NCBI RefSeq assembly: GCF_000424545.1
Contig: NZ_AUKC01000012.1
Location: 1-64,000 of the forward strand
Direction of reading: 5' to 3'
Source of the DNA: Butyrivibrio sp. NC3005
GTDB lineage: Bacteria > Bacillota > Clostridia > Lachnospirales > Lachnospiraceae
DNA length: 64,000 bases
The position numbers were made by a program, and so were the translations under genes. A model generated the notes under the pieces. The model made no database searches. It had not been told where the DNA came from and was given only the letters and a program-made list of their open reading frames with translations. Below, piece after piece: positions 1 through 9,371 of the stretch (the stretch's first letter is position 1; the number at the start of each line of letters is the position of its first letter).

Positions 1-19
1 TATATAGAAACAATAAAGT

Positions 20-150
20 ATGACTTCTTGCTGAGATTTAGGATAATCATCAGCAAGAATCCTGCTTCGCAGGACAAAATTTGTCTTGACGACAAATTAT
101 GGTCAGGTACGGTTCTTGATTTTCCTGATGAAAATAAGAACCTATAGAAT
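20..150 (+). repeat. Dispersed structured repeat A, copy 1
   Basis: About 130 bp, nearly identical to segments at 27038-27165 and 52468-52594 (both reversed) and to two copies at 40520-40773. It folds into several hairpins in a row: CTTGCTGA with its complement near TCAGCAAG, ATCCTGC-TTC-GCAGGA, ATTTGTC-ttga-GACAAAT, and a last stem GGTTCTT...AAGAACC. No ORF and no obvious target-site duplication. It lies between genes and is probably a non-autonomous element. Confidence 0.8.
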
Positions 151-206
151 TTCAATGATTAGGATTTTTGCACAATAACTATTGTGAATAAGAATATTTG
201 CCTTAA

Positions 207-1106
207 TCAATCATTTGGATGCATATGAAAATTACCTTCAAGTTGTTCTGTTTTAAGAATATTTATAAATGCATGAGGGTCAATCTTTAGTATTTCTGCA
301 GTTACACGTTTAATTTCATCACTTGATACAACGGAATAAACTATAGTCCTTTTATCAAGTTCATAAGCACCATATGCATGAATATCAGTTGCACCATGGT
401 TGGTTATTTGATAAATACGTTCTGTAACACGTCTAGGATGTTCTGTAATGATTAAAAGAGTGTTTTTCTTGTATCTTTTATATAGTATATGAATTACCTG
501 TGTGGAACTGAATTGGAAAATAATAGAATACAAAGCCTTATTCCAACCAAACAAATATCCATCACAGATAAGCATAACGGCATTCAATCCTAAGATATAA
601 TTAAAAGAATCAATTCCGAATTTCTCTGACAAGTAAATAGCGATAAAATCGGTTCCTCCGCTGGTAGCATCAGCACTTAAGCATAGTGTAATAGCAAATC
701 CATTTATTAAACCTCCAAAGATACTGATGAGCAAAATATCATAAGTAAATGCATGAATAGGAATTATATCAGTTAGCAAAGTTATGGTTACTATTGTTAT
801 ACAAGAATAGATGGTAAATTTTTTTCCTATTTTTTTATACGCCAGAATAATAGGAAAGGAATTAAGCAGAATATAAATTGGGCCATAAGGTAATTCCCGA
901 TGAAAGAAGAACGAAAAAATGTTTTGAATAAGCAAAGATAAACCTGCGAAACCACCAGGTAGTAGATTACCAGCTTTAACAAAGGTTCTAAGGTTGACTG
1001 ACATTAAAATGCCGGCAGATATACACAGAATTATTCTGGTTAAATCTCTTTTTTGAAATTCAAATCGAACAGGTTCAAGGTCAGATTGATTATTATCTTT
1101 TTTCAT
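207..1106 (-). CDS. YitT family membrane protein (DUF161 + DUF2179)
   Basis: A 299-residue polytopic membrane protein of the YitT family. The N-terminal two thirds has about five hydrophobic segments, including the family-typical glycine-rich stretch LLPGGFAGLSLLIQN and the SADATSGGTDFIAIYLS motif. The last 80 residues form a soluble DUF2179 domain (around NTLLIITEHPRRVTERIY to the end). The biochemical role of the family is not established. It is read from the minus strand, towards the window start, and shares that strand with mntP, trx and the GntR gene. The ATG follows a run with AGGAGATTAAT, a good Shine-Dalgarno. Confidence 0.88.
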   Translation of the reverse strand: MKKDNNQSDLEPVRFEFQKRDLTRIILCISAGILMSVNLRTFVKAGNLLPGGFAGLSLLIQNIFSFFFHRELPYGPIYILLNSFPIILAYKKIGKKFTIYSCITIVTITLLTDIIPIHAFTYDILLISIFGGLINGFAITLCLSADATSGGTDFIAIYLSEKFGIDSFNYILGLNAVMLICDGYLFGWNKALYSIIFQFSSTQVIHILYKRYKKNTLLIITEHPRRVTERIYQITNHGATDIHAYGAYELDKRTIVYSVVSSDEIKRVTAEILKIDPHAFINILKTEQLEGNFHMHPND

Positions 1107-1159
1107 ATTAATCTCCTGTAAAAAATAATTAAGTTGTTTTAATATATTATTAGTGTTAT

Positions 1160-1789
1160 TTAAACAAAAGCCTTTATGAATATCTCAAGGCCGATGATAA
1201 TCAAAATGCTACCCCCAAGGAAATTTGCATATGAGTTTACTTTTTTTCCAAATATTTTGCCAAGTTTAACCCCAAATACGCAGATAGCATAGGTTACAAT
1301 CGCTATTATCAAAGAACTTAGAAATGCTTTAATAAAGTTATAAGATGAAATTGTAAAACCAACTGAAAGGGCATCAATTGAAGTTGCTATTCCCTGAATT
1401 AGCAAAGTCTTTAAGGAAAGCTTTTCGTGGATGTTTTTTTGCCCATTTTCTGTATTGATACAGTCATTATCAATATTGGATTTAGCCTTGGATTCGCGAA
1501 TTCCTTCAATAATCATTTTTGTTCCAATGTAACTAAGAAGGATAAGTGCAATCCAAGGAATAAATTTTTGGAAAGTTTTAAACCATATTGAAATAGTGTG
1601 GACACAAATCCAACCAGTAAGCGGCATTATAAACTGAAAAAATGCGTATATAAGCGCCATTTTTGCATGCCTTTTTCTAGACATGGAAGGTTCTTTAAGA
1701 CCATTAGCTATGCAAACAGAGAATGCATCCATGGCAAGTCCTATTCCTAAGCCAACACTGTTGATAAAAAAAATAGTCAGGAAAAACAT
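1160..1789 (-). CDS. mntP: Manganese efflux pump MntP
   Basis: A small membrane protein that exports Mn(II). The signature GLGIGLAMDAFSVCIANGL near the N-terminus and TLLIQGIATSIDALSVGF in the second half are the two conserved Asp-containing repeats of MntP; six hydrophobic segments can be traced. The open frame extends 21 codons further upstream, but the ATG at 1789 has a clear ribosome site (AAAGGTAGG, 7 nt away) and matches the family's usual start, giving 209 residues. Upstream lies repeat B1 rather than a recognisable yybP-ykoY manganese riboswitch, so I see no evidence for metal control of the leader. A metal-regulator gene occurs at 8994 but is not linked. Confidence 0.88.
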   Translation of the reverse strand: MFFLTIFFINSVGLGIGLAMDAFSVCIANGLKEPSMSRKRHAKMALIYAFFQFIMPLTGWICVHTISIWFKTFQKFIPWIALILLSYIGTKMIIEGIRESKAKSNIDNDCINTENGQKNIHEKLSLKTLLIQGIATSIDALSVGFTISSYNFIKAFLSSLIIAIVTYAICVFGVKLGKIFGKKVNSYANFLGGSILIIIGLEIFIKAFV

Positions 1790-1837
1790 AAAATACCTAC
1801 CTTTGATATAATTCATGACAAAAAAGTTTGTTATTGT

Positions 1838-1977
1838 ATGACTTCTTGTCACTTATATTCAGAAACTCGCATTTACTGCGAGTTTCGTGAGAACAAAAGT
1901 CAAGCGGCAAACTGGTTCAAGGCGAAGCCTTTTTAAATGGCCAGTTTGCGTGGTTTTTGGAACGCAGTGACAAAAAT
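1838..1977 (+). repeat. Dispersed structured repeat B, copy 1
   Basis: About 135 bp. A closing stem TTGTCACT/AGTGACAA encloses hairpin 1 (GAAACTCGCA-tttac-TGCGAGTTTC) and hairpin 2 (CAAACTGG...CCAGTTTG, with inner AAGGC-GAA-GCCTT). Further copies are at 29135-29274, 38881-38993 (reversed) and 55666-55762 (decayed). No ORF. From about 1978 to 2271 nothing else is recognisable apart from an AT-only palindrome (about 2245-2270) just after the thioredoxin stop codon. Confidence 0.82.
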
Positions 1978-2271
1978 TTATAAATTATCAGCACATAAAA
2001 ACTCATGCAAAATCAAATTTTCGATATAAACTTGATTTCACATGAGTTTTGAATGTATGTAAATACAAAAACAAAAAACTCCGATTGAGTATAATTACCT
2101 TTTATCATGTATTAGAAAGCAATTAGCCAGTTAAAAATATATTTAAAAATATATTCAATACAAACTGCTATTCACATCTTGCAATCTAATAAGAATATCA
2201 TGGTAAAGCTAAAATTTCAATAGGTATATGCTTTTTGATAGTGTCAAATAATAATAATATTATTATTGTTG

Positions 2272-2583
2272 TTATTTCCCTATAAACTTTAATACTTCAG
2301 ACTTCTGCTTTGCACCTACACTTTTATCGACAAGTTTTCCGTCTTTTACCAATGCAAGAGTAGGAATACTCATAACGCTGAACTTCTCTGCAAGGTCGCT
2401 TTCTTCATCGACATTTACTTTGAAAACTTTTATATCATCGTTTTCTTCTGCAATCATGTCAACGATTGGAGACATCATTTTGCAAGGACCGCACCAATCT
2501 GCGTAAAAATCAATCAAAACTGGTGTAGTGGAATTTAAAACTTCGGTATCATATTCTGCTAAGGTAATTTTCTTTACTTCCAT
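2272..2583 (-). CDS. trxA: Thioredoxin
   Basis: A 103-residue cytoplasmic thiol-disulfide oxidoreductase. The active site WCGPC sits near residue 30 after the typical DFYADW strand, and the cis-Pro loop SIPTLALVKDG is intact. The length is exactly that of classical thioredoxins. The start follows AGAGAGGAAAAATGC. It is a single gene with about 180 nt to the divergently unrelated GntR gene; its reductase is not in the window. It could reduce the Bcp-type peroxiredoxin at 62517, but no linkage shows this. Confidence 0.95.
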   Translation of the reverse strand: MEVKKITLAEYDTEVLNSTTPVLIDFYADWCGPCKMMSPIVDMIAEENDDIKVFKVNVDEESDLAEKFSVMSIPTLALVKDGKLVDKSVGAKQKSEVLKFIGK

Positions 2584-2762
2584 GCATTTTTCCTCTCTCT
2601 TTAAAATGAAAAATTAAGGTTATATTTTAAATATAACAAATACTTAATTATTTGTCAGTTGCTTTTTTTCCATTTTATTATGAAAGATAATAGGTCTGTT
2701 ACTTTTTTAGTGTGTAATTAATGAGGGAAAGCTACTTGATTAGGTATATTTTAGTAATGAGT

Positions 2763-3458
2763 TCACTTTAGTTTGTAACAGCCATCTTTCAAATCAATAG
2801 TAGAAGCAGTTATTGCTTTGGTTACACCATCTAAATCTCTTTTTTGAATGAATTCAAAGATATATTTTAGATTTTTACATAAATCTTCTTTGCCATATTT
2901 TTGAACGTACTGCAAAAGCATACTTTTAAATAAATCTTTTATCCCATGAATAATGAATATAATTAAAGAATTTGATGCAAGCAGAGCCATTTTTTCATAA
3001 TATATATATGTATAATCAACAATTTCATTGTTTTCATCAAGGCTTGATATATATTCAATATGACTTCTAAGAATTTGTATGCTGTCATCATCTGTATATG
3101 CTATAATGCTTCTGCAGATAAGCTGTTCTAGAAAGCATCGAAAATCTAAAAGATCTTTTATATCTTTTTCATAGCAAAAATAATTAGAATAGTGAGTTAG
3201 TCTAAGTAAGGTATTTATATTTCCTTTTGTTCGGAAATCATCAACAAAAGCCCCTTGTCTTGGAGTAATACAAATAAATCCATCATTTTCGAGTTCTTTA
3301 AGAGCAGAATTAATTGTATTTCGGCTTATATTAAGTGTGTTAGATAGTTCTCGTTGGGTAGGTAACTGATCACCAGGGGTAAGATTCTGATGCAAAATAA
3401 GCTTGATTATATATTCAATGACTAATTCTTTACTACTATTTTGGTTAATATCAGCCAT
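2763..3458 (-). CDS. GntR family transcriptional regulator (FadR/FCD-like)
   Basis: 231 residues. The N-terminal 75 residues are a winged helix-turn-helix of GntR type (LTPGDQLPTQRELSNTLNIS, then NTINSALKELENDGFI and the wing TPRQGAFV). The remaining 150 residues are all-helical and resemble the FCD/FadR ligand-binding fold, including the early LLDFRCFLEQLICRSII helix. The effector is unknown. It is transcribed away from the plus-strand genes that begin at 3767, so the shared 300-nt gap may hold its operator. No clear palindrome was found there. Confidence 0.85.
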   Translation of the reverse strand: MADINQNSSKELVIEYIIKLILHQNLTPGDQLPTQRELSNTLNISRNTINSALKELENDGFICITPRQGAFVDDFRTKGNINTLLRLTHYSNYFCYEKDIKDLLDFRCFLEQLICRSIIAYTDDDSIQILRSHIEYISSLDENNEIVDYTYIYYEKMALLASNSLIIFIIHGIKDLFKSMLLQYVQKYGKEDLCKNLKYIFEFIQKRDLDGVTKAITASTIDLKDGCYKLK

Positions 3459-3766
3459 AATTATCTCCTAATTACATTTATCACAAATTCTAATAATATA
3501 TCGGTTTGATGATAAGGTGGATTTAGTATTTAAAATAGTAACATAAAATCTAATAACTATAATCACAAAAATAGAATGGAAGCGTAAGTGAATTTCTAAA
3601 AAAGAATATGAAAGAAAGTCGTGACAAAGCACATATACAGACAATTAAGTAATGATGCTCGACTTGAACAGTAGTATAAAAAGAAGTAAAATTGTAGATG
3701 TTATAAGGATTTGAAGATTATTTTATAGAAATGTTTGCATTTTATTAATGCTTGTTTGAGGTGACT
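3459..3766. other. Divergent intergenic region, no recognised element
   Basis: AT-rich spacer between the minus-strand GntR gene and the plus-strand gene at 3767. It presumably holds both promoters. I see no convincing -35/-10 pair, operator palindrome, riboswitch or small gene. The last bases GAGGTGACT are the ribosome site that fixes the downstream start at 3767. Confidence 0.4.
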
Positions 3767-4186
3767 ATGCTAGTTCATAATGAAGAAGATTTTAAGTATA
3801 TCATGCAGGATTTTGAAAAATATTATTTTGGAGCAAGATATACTTATCAGGAAATTATTGATTCTAATCTGATACCATTTAAATTTAAAACAATGATTGA
3901 AAGATATATTGCTAGGAATATAGATAAAGATACTACGCTTGAAAGTCATTTTTATTATATGACCAAAGAATCTGAAGGATATAAGTGTTTAAAACTATTA
4001 CGGACCAGGGTTAGAGTTTCAGAGTTGGCTACATGTGGATTACTCCAAAAAAAAGAACGTTATGTAGAAAGAATTATTCCTGTTGAAAAACTTGTTAAGA
4101 TGGATATCGAAGAGAAAAAAGAAAAGGCGATTGTGATTCGTGAAATACTAATTTCTAAGATGTCACTTATGGTATTTCAGGTTTAA
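3767..4186 (+). CDS. Conserved hypothetical protein, small and soluble
   Basis: 139 residues if started at the ATG preceded by GAGGTG with ideal spacing; a TTG start five codons earlier is possible but lacks a ribosome site. There are no membrane segments or signal peptide. The protein is charged and mostly helical, with a Cys in ESEGYKCLKLLRTRVRVSEL. I do not recognise a family. It ends 20 nt before the CorA-like gene and is probably co-transcribed with it, so a role linked to that transporter is possible but only inferred. Confidence 0.6.
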   Translation: MLVHNEEDFKYIMQDFEKYYFGARYTYQEIIDSNLIPFKFKTMIERYIARNIDKDTTLESHFYYMTKESEGYKCLKLLRTRVRVSELATCGLLQKKERYVERIIPVEKLVKMDIEEKKEKAIVIREILISKMSLMVFQV

Positions 4187-4206
4187 TTATTATTTGGGAG
4201 AGAAAT

Positions 4207-5034
4207 ATGCAGAAAGTAATCTATTTATCAGAATTGGATTTATATATAAAAGAATTAGAAAAACCAGTTGTTTCTTATATTAAAGAGGGACAGATTGAAA
4301 CATACGAGAGCTTCGATACGTATACTATTGCTGCGTTTGATTGGTATAATTTATTTGATGAAAATGCTAAACCCGACCAGATTCTTATATATATTGATAG
4401 AAATGATATTTTCTTTATCTGTGAGAATGCCGATGCTTATAAGGCGGCAAATTCTTATTTTGAAGAGGGAATGACCAATGATTTAGTATTATATAGCTTT
4501 TTGAAAAATACCATGAAAGGCGGAATGCGAATCATGGAAAAGATGGAAACCGAAGTATACAGTCTTGAAGATGAGGTTAATAATGGCTCTAAAGAAGGGC
4601 TTAGTGAGCAGATTTTTGCTATGCGTGACCGAATACGTCATGTAAACAGGTATTACGAACAAATTGAATTTCTTATTCAAGAGTTTTGTGAAAATGATAA
4701 CTATATGATTTCAGAAAATGAGATTAGAAATTTTGAAAACTTGAAAAATAGAGCGATTCATTTTAACACAATGGCGGCCCATCTTAGGGATTATATAATG
4801 CAGGTTAGGGAGGCTTATAAGGCACAAATCGGAATAGAACAGAATAATCTTATGAGAGTTTTTACAATGGTTACATCTATTTTCATGCCTCTTACGCTTA
4901 TAGTGGGATGGTATGGAATGAATGTCAAGATGCCTGAGACGACATGGGAGTATGGATATATATTTGTCGCAGTTTTATGTGTTGTAGTATGTGGTATTTG
5001 GATGTACGTGTTTAGAAGAAAAAAATGGCTGTGA
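4207..5034 (+). CDS. CorA-like Mg2+ transporter
   Basis: 275 residues. The C-terminal 60 residues carry the two transmembrane helices of CorA channels, with the defining selectivity motif YGMN (in VGWYGMNVKMPE) at the end of TM1 and a basic tail RRKKWL. A long helical region before it (about 110-215, with ETEVYSLEDEVNNG) is the stalk. The N-terminal cytoplasmic domain is shorter than in classical CorA (about 315 aa). It should form a pentameric inner-membrane divalent-cation channel. It starts after GGGAGAGAAAT and is followed by a 370-nt gap before recA. Confidence 0.88.
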   Translation: MQKVIYLSELDLYIKELEKPVVSYIKEGQIETYESFDTYTIAAFDWYNLFDENAKPDQILIYIDRNDIFFICENADAYKAANSYFEEGMTNDLVLYSFLKNTMKGGMRIMEKMETEVYSLEDEVNNGSKEGLSEQIFAMRDRIRHVNRYYEQIEFLIQEFCENDNYMISENEIRNFENLKNRAIHFNTMAAHLRDYIMQVREAYKAQIGIEQNNLMRVFTMVTSIFMPLTLIVGWYGMNVKMPETTWEYGYIFVAVLCVVVCGIWMYVFRRKKWL

Positions 5035-5404
5035 AGTGTCTTACTGATAGTATTATGCTAACATAAAAAGAGCCAAAATAACTTGGGGGGATATTGTGGC
5101 ATATTATTTGACATTATAATCTTGTTTATGCTAACATATCTAAGTTAGCACGATTCAGTGCAGTTCTGCAAGAATTATCTGGTTGCTTCAACCTAAAATT
5201 CAGCATAATAATTGCATTAATATTTGACAAGTTCTACTATTTATCCTAAAATGGTTTAGTAAAAAATATGCTAATAATACACTTAAGATAAAAAAGTAGA
5301 GATAAGCACATCTAGGGTATTGAGGGGAATGCTATCAATAAGCTTTTTAATGTAATACCCTTTGGAAACGTTTTTGTTGCGCATAGGCGCAAAGAAAGGA
5401 TTGT
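5035..5404 (+). promoter_or_regulatory. recA upstream region: inverted repeats and possible leader
   Basis: A TTGACA at 5108-5113 with TAACAT 18 nt on could be a promoter. Overlapping it is an inverted repeat TGCTAAC (5129-5135) / GTTAGCA (5144-5150). The word TATGCTAACAT occurs at 5053, at 5127 and again before the DtxR-type gene (about 8897). Nearer recA are a GGGTATT/AATACCC stem (5315-5321/5354-5360) and a TTGCGC-ATAG-GCGCAA palindrome (5377-5392) just before the ribosome site. I found no standard Gram-positive LexA box (GAAC-N4-GTTC). Confidence 0.45.
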
Positions 5405-6526
5405 ATGGAAAGAGAAGATAAACAAAAAGCATTAGAAGCTGCCCTTGGTCAGATTGAGAAACAGTTTGGTAAGGGCGCTGTTATGAAACTTGGCGATCCT
5501 ATGAATCAGATGAATGTAGAGACTATTCCTACAGGATCACTTAGTTTGGATATTGCGCTTGGTTTAGGTGGAATTCCTAAGGGACGTATTATCGAGATTT
5601 ATGGACCTGAATCATCAGGTAAGACAACTGTTACACTTCACATGATTTCAGAGGTACAGAAGAGAGGCGGAATTGCCGGATTTATTGATGCCGAACATGC
5701 GCTTGATCCGGTTTATGCCAAGAACATTGGTGTAGATATTGATAATCTTTACATTTCTCAGCCGGATAGTGGAGAGCAGGCGCTTGAAATTGCAGAGACT
5801 ATGGTTCGTTCTGGTGCAATTGATATTGTAGTAGTCGATTCAGTTGCAGCTCTTGTTCCTAAGGCAGAAATTGATGGTGATATGGGTGATTCTCATGTTG
5901 GACTTCAGGCAAGACTTATGTCTCAAGCGCTTCGTAAGCTTACAGCTGTTATTAGTAAGTCTAATTGTACAGTTGTATTTATTAACCAGCTTCGTGAAAA
6001 GGTTGGAGTTCTTTTTGGAAGTCCAGAGACAACAACTGGTGGACGTGCGCTTAAGTTCTATTCATCTATTAGACTTGATGTTCGCAGGACAGAATCTTTG
6101 AAGGCAAATGGAGATATTGTAGGAAATCACACAAAAGTCAAAGTCGTAAAGAATAAGATTGCACCGCCGTTCAAGACTGCTGAATTTGATATTATGTTTG
6201 GACGAGGAATCTCTCACTCGGGCGATGTTTTAGACCTTGCTGCTGATCTTGATATTGTCAATAAGAGTGGTGCTTGGTATCAGTACAATGGCGAGAAAAT
6301 TGGTCAGGGACGTGAAAATGCCAAGAACTATCTTGAAGATCATCCGGTAATGATGGCTGAAATTGAAGCACAGGTTCGTGAACATTATGAACTTCCTGAA
6401 GATGAGTATACCAAAAATCAGATTAAAGAAGCTCTTTCTGCAGGAAAAGCAGATGAGAAAAAGACTGATAATGTAGATGAAGCTGCATCTAAAAAGACTA
6501 CTAAGAAAGCGAAAGCAGAAGTCTAA
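5405..6526 (+). CDS. recA: Recombinase RecA
   Basis: 373 residues, full length. The protein forms ATP-dependent filaments on single-stranded DNA for homologous recombination and for LexA cleavage. Walker [10 protein letters not shown] is at about residues 67-75, Walker [14 protein letters not shown] follows, and the loop-2 region [22 protein letters not shown] is intact. The C-terminal tail is lysine/acid-rich ([11 protein letters not shown]), as is common. The start follows AAAGAAAGG. Its stop codon overlaps the recX start by one base, so the two are translationally coupled. Confidence 0.98.
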   Translation: MEREDKQKALEAALGQIEKQFGKGAVMKLGDPMNQMNVETIPTGSLSLDIALGLGGIPKGRIIEIYGPESSGKTTVTLHMISEVQKRGGIAGFIDAEHALDPVYAKNIGVDIDNLYISQPDSGEQALEIAETMVRSGAIDIVVVDSVAALVPKAEIDGDMGDSHVGLQARLMSQALRKLTAVISKSNCTVVFINQLREKVGVLFGSPETTTGGRALKFYSSIRLDVRRTESLKANGDIVGNHTKVKVVKNKIAPPFKTAEFDIMFGRGISHSGDVLDLAADLDIVNKSGAWYQYNGEKIGQGRENAKNYLEDHPVMMAEIEAQVREHYELPEDEYTKNQIKEALSAGKADEKKTDNVDEAASKKTTKKAKAEV

Positions 6527-7125
6527 TGATCATTCTTGAAATAAAAGAATACGATAAAAAAAGATGTGAGATTCTCCTTGATACAGATGAAAGATTTCTT
6601 TTGTATAAAGGAGAAATCAAACATCTGAAATTACAGAAAGATATGGAAATTGCTGAAGAAGTCTATTCTGAAATTATTGCTCTTCTTAAAAAAAGAGCAA
6701 CTCTTCGAGCTATGAACTTATTACAGGTAAAGGATTACACAGAATACAAACTAACCGAAAAGCTTAAAGAAAGCGGTTACCCAGGGATATGTATAGAGTC
6801 CGCAATTGAATATGTTAAATCATACAAATATGTTGATGACTACAGATATGCATCTGATTATGTGAAATATCAAATTGATAAACGTAGTGAGAGAAGGATT
6901 AAACAGGATCTTGCTCAAAAAGGAATTGATAGCGAGATTATTGAAGAAGTATTAGATGAAGTAAGAGATGATAATCCTGATGCAGAAATTGGCCAGATTA
7001 AAAAACTATTAGAGAAAAAAGGATATTCAGAGGATATGCCGTACAAAGAAAAGCAGAAAATAATGGCTTTTTTATATAGAAAAGGATATTCTCAAGATTT
7101 AATTTATAAATCAATTAACATTTAA
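6526..7125 (+). CDS. recX: RecA regulator RecX
   Basis: 199 residues. RecX binds RecA filaments and modulates their growth. The protein is made of repeated three-helix units with the family pattern: LLQVKDYTEYKLTEKLKESGY, then YVDDYRYASDYV, RSERRIKQDLAQKGI and the last unit KQKIMAFLYRKGYSQDLIYKSI. The length is slightly above the E. coli protein and typical of Firmicutes. It overlaps recA by one base, consistent with co-regulation and stoichiometric control of its partner. Confidence 0.93.
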   Translation: MIILEIKEYDKKRCEILLDTDERFLLYKGEIKHLKLQKDMEIAEEVYSEIIALLKKRATLRAMNLLQVKDYTEYKLTEKLKESGYPGICIESAIEYVKSYKYVDDYRYASDYVKYQIDKRSERRIKQDLAQKGIDSEIIEEVLDEVRDDNPDAEIGQIKKLLEKKGYSEDMPYKEKQKIMAFLYRKGYSQDLIYKSINI

Positions 7126-7157
7126 CCGTATAAAAAGCAGTAATTTAGTAGTTTTCC

Positions 7158-7186
7158 TTGACATGTACCACTAATAAGCATACAAT
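7158..7186 (+). promoter_or_regulatory. Sigma-A-type promoter of rny
   Basis: TTGACA at 7158-7163, 17-nt spacer, TACAAT at 7181-7186. The transcript would start near 7193, giving a leader of about 88 nt before the RNase Y start, which has the strong ribosome site AAGGAGGTG. Confidence 0.7.
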
Positions 7187-7280
7187 TAAATTGTTGTAAA
7201 ATTGTATAAATCAATGCTTTAAAATCGCATGATATACAAAATATTGTACAATGAAAATTGAATAAGGAGGTGCTCCTGTA

Positions 7281-8828
7281 ATGATTATTGAGGCTGTCAA
7301 ACTAGCACTAGTTGCTCTCGTTTCAGCTATCATTGCAGTTCTGGCTACGAATTTTCGTCATAAGAAAATTGATATGCAGAAGATAGGCAATGCACAAGAG
7401 AGGGCAAGAAAAATCATTGACGATGCTCTTGAGAAAGCAGAAGAGGACAAGCGTGTAAAATTACTTGAGGCAAAAGAAGAATCTCTGAAAGTCAAGAATG
7501 AGCTCGAAAAAGAAGTCAGAGATAGACGTGCAGAAGTACAGCGTTCAGAACGTCGAATTCAGCAGAAAGAGGAAAATGTTGAGAAGCGTTCAGAAGCAAT
7601 CGAAAGAAGGGAACAGTCTCTATCAGCTCGTGAAGAAAATCTCAGCAAAAAAAGTGCTGAAATTTCAAGACTGAACGAGCAAAGAATTGAAGAACTTGAG
7701 AAAATCTCAGGTTTAACTTCTGAGCAGGCAAAGGAATACCTTTTAAAGATTGTCGAAGATGATGTTAAGCATGAATCTGCTGTTATGATTAAGAACGTTG
7801 AGGCTGAAGCAAAGGAAGAAGCAGACAAGAGAGCGAAGGAAATCGTTATTGGTGCTATTCAGAGATGTGCTGCTGATCATGTTGCTGAATCGACTATTTC
7901 TGTAGTACAGTTGCCAAATGATGAGATGAAGGGACGAATTATCGGACGTGAGGGACGCAATATTCGTACTCTTGAGACAATGACAGGTGTGGATCTTATC
8001 ATTGATGATACTCCTGAAGCTGTAGTTATCTCGGGTTTTGATCCTATTAGACGTGAAGTTGCTAGAATTGCACTTGAGAAACTTATCGTTGACGGACGTA
8101 TTCATCCAGCCAGAATTGAAGAAATGGTTGAGAAAGCCAAGAAAGAAGTGGCTGCCGAGATTAAAGAAGAAGGCGAATCTGCAGCAATGGATGCAGGAGT
8201 TCACGGATTACATCCTGAAGTTATTAAACTTTTGGGAAGACTTAAATTCCGTACTAGTTATGGTCAGAATGTGTTAAAGCATTCCATAGAAGTGTCTATG
8301 TTATGTGGACTTATGGCATCAGAACTTGGTTTGGATACAAGGGTTGCAAAGAGAGCCGGATTATTACATGATATCGGGAAGGCTGTTGATCATGAAATGG
8401 AAGGCTCACATGTACAGCTTGGTGCAGATATTTGTAGAAAATACAAAGAAAGTGCGCTTATTGTCAACGCAGTAGAAGCTCATCATGGAGACGTTGAACC
8501 ACAATCACTAATTGCAGTGCTTGTTCAGGCAGCTGATACCATTTCAGCAGCAAGACCTGGTGCGAGAAGAGAGACACTCGAAACATATACTACTAGATTG
8601 AAACAGTTAGAAGATATTACTAATAGTTTCAAAGGTGTGGATCATTCATATGCTATACAGGCTGGAAGAGAAGTAAGAGTTATGGTAGTACCAGATCAGG
8701 TTAGCGATTCAGATATGGTCGTTATGGCTCATGATATTTCAAAGAAGATTGAGTCTGAAATGGAATATCCTGGACAAATTAAAGTAAATGTTATACGTGA
8801 AAGCAGAGCTACTGATTTTGCAAAGTAA
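7281..8828 (+). CDS. rny: Ribonuclease Y
   Basis: 515 residues. This membrane-anchored endoribonuclease initiates mRNA decay in Firmicutes. Domain order: N-terminal membrane helix (about 3-23), long charged coiled coil (about 30-200), a KH RNA-binding domain with [15 protein letters not shown] (about 215-280), and an HD phosphohydrolase domain with the metal motif LLHDIGKA near 372 and HHGDVEP. The length is typical. It is monocistronic, with its own promoter and a downstream terminator. Confidence 0.97.
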   Translation: MIIEAVKLALVALVSAIIAVLATNFRHKKIDMQKIGNAQERARKIIDDALEKAEEDKRVKLLEAKEESLKVKNELEKEVRDRRAEVQRSERRIQQKEENVEKRSEAIERREQSLSAREENLSKKSAEISRLNEQRIEELEKISGLTSEQAKEYLLKIVEDDVKHESAVMIKNVEAEAKEEADKRAKEIVIGAIQRCAADHVAESTISVVQLPNDEMKGRIIGREGRNIRTLETMTGVDLIIDDTPEAVVISGFDPIRREVARIALEKLIVDGRIHPARIEEMVEKAKKEVAAEIKEEGESAAMDAGVHGLHPEVIKLLGRLKFRTSYGQNVLKHSIEVSMLCGLMASELGLDTRVAKRAGLLHDIGKAVDHEMEGSHVQLGADICRKYKESALIVNAVEAHHGDVEPQSLIAVLVQAADTISAARPGARRETLETYTTRLKQLEDITNSFKGVDHSYAIQAGREVRVMVVPDQVSDSDMVVMAHDISKKIESEMEYPGQIKVNVIRESRATDFAK

Positions 8829-8833
8829 ATTTA

Positions 8834-8869
8834 GGGTCAGAATCTTTTTTGGGTTCTGACTCTTTTTTT
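8834..8869 (+). terminator. Rho-independent terminator after rny
   Basis: The stem GGGTCAGAA / TTCTGACTC (one G-U pair) is followed by seven T residues, 5 nt after the RNase Y stop codon. Confidence 0.85.
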
Positions 8870-8890
8870 GTGAAAGGTTTGCATAGTGTG

Positions 8891-8909
8891 TTAGGTTATG
8901 CTAACATCT
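8891..8909 (+). promoter_or_regulatory. DtxR/IdeR-like operator upstream of the regulator gene
   Basis: TTAGGTTATGCTAACA matches the left half and centre of the classical DtxR-family operator (TTAGGTTAG-CTAACCTAA pattern). It lies about 90 nt before the DtxR/MntR-type regulator gene, suggesting autoregulation. The same core TATGCTAACAT occurs twice upstream of recA. Confidence 0.5.
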
Positions 8910-8993
8910 TGATTAAGAATAATTAATGTTGCTTTTTATAGCAGCAAGGAGCTCATTACACTAGCATTCTATTGAAAAGAGGTAACGGTTGAA

Positions 8994-9371
8994 ATGCACG
9001 AATCAGGTGAAGATTACTTGGAAACTATTTATGTATTAAAACACAGGAACGGAAGTGTGCGTTCTGTTGATGTTGCTCAAGAACTCAATTTTTCCAGGCC
9101 AAGTGTTTCTAGGGCTGTTGGAATATTGAAGCAGAACGGATATCTTACTGTGGCAGAGGATGGAGAACTTATTCTTACTAAACAAGGTATAACAAAAGCT
9201 GAAAGCGTATATGATAGACATACTAGTCTTACAAAATTTTTGATAATGACAGCTAAAGTCGATGCAAAAACAGCAGAAGCTGATGCATGCAGAATAGAAC
9301 ATATTATTAGTCAATCCACTTTTGCTGGAATAAAGAAATATATTAAGGAAAACGAAAAAGAAAATGAATAA
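8994..9371 (+). CDS. DtxR/MntR-family metal-dependent transcriptional regulator
   Basis: 125 residues. The opening HESGEDYLETIYVLKHRNG and the helix-turn-helix VRSVDVAQELNFSRPSVSRAV are hallmarks of this family. The C-terminal dimerisation/metal domain keeps the ADACRIEHIIS motif with Cys, Glu and His ligands. There is no SH3-like third domain, so it resembles MntR more than DtxR in size. It likely represses iron- or manganese-related genes when metal-loaded. It starts a long co-directional gene run and overlaps the methyltransferase gene by 8 nt. Confidence 0.87.
   Translation: MHESGEDYLETIYVLKHRNGSVRSVDVAQELNFSRPSVSRAVGILKQNGYLTVAEDGELILTKQGITKAESVYDRHTSLTKFLIMTAKVDAKTAEADACRIEHIISQSTFAGIKKYIKENEKENE

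Noticed and set aside
1853..2271. yybP-ykoY manganese riboswitch before mntP
   Set aside because: The upstream region is repeat B1, which occurs in front of and behind unrelated genes; I could not trace the riboswitch's conserved loops.
5035..5404. SOS (LexA) box upstream of recA
   Set aside because: No GAAC-N4-GTTC type site was found; the palindromes present have other sequences.
7743..8204. Long open frame antisense to the RNase Y gene
   Set aside because: It lies wholly within rny, has no ribosome site and a composition that mirrors the sense codons.
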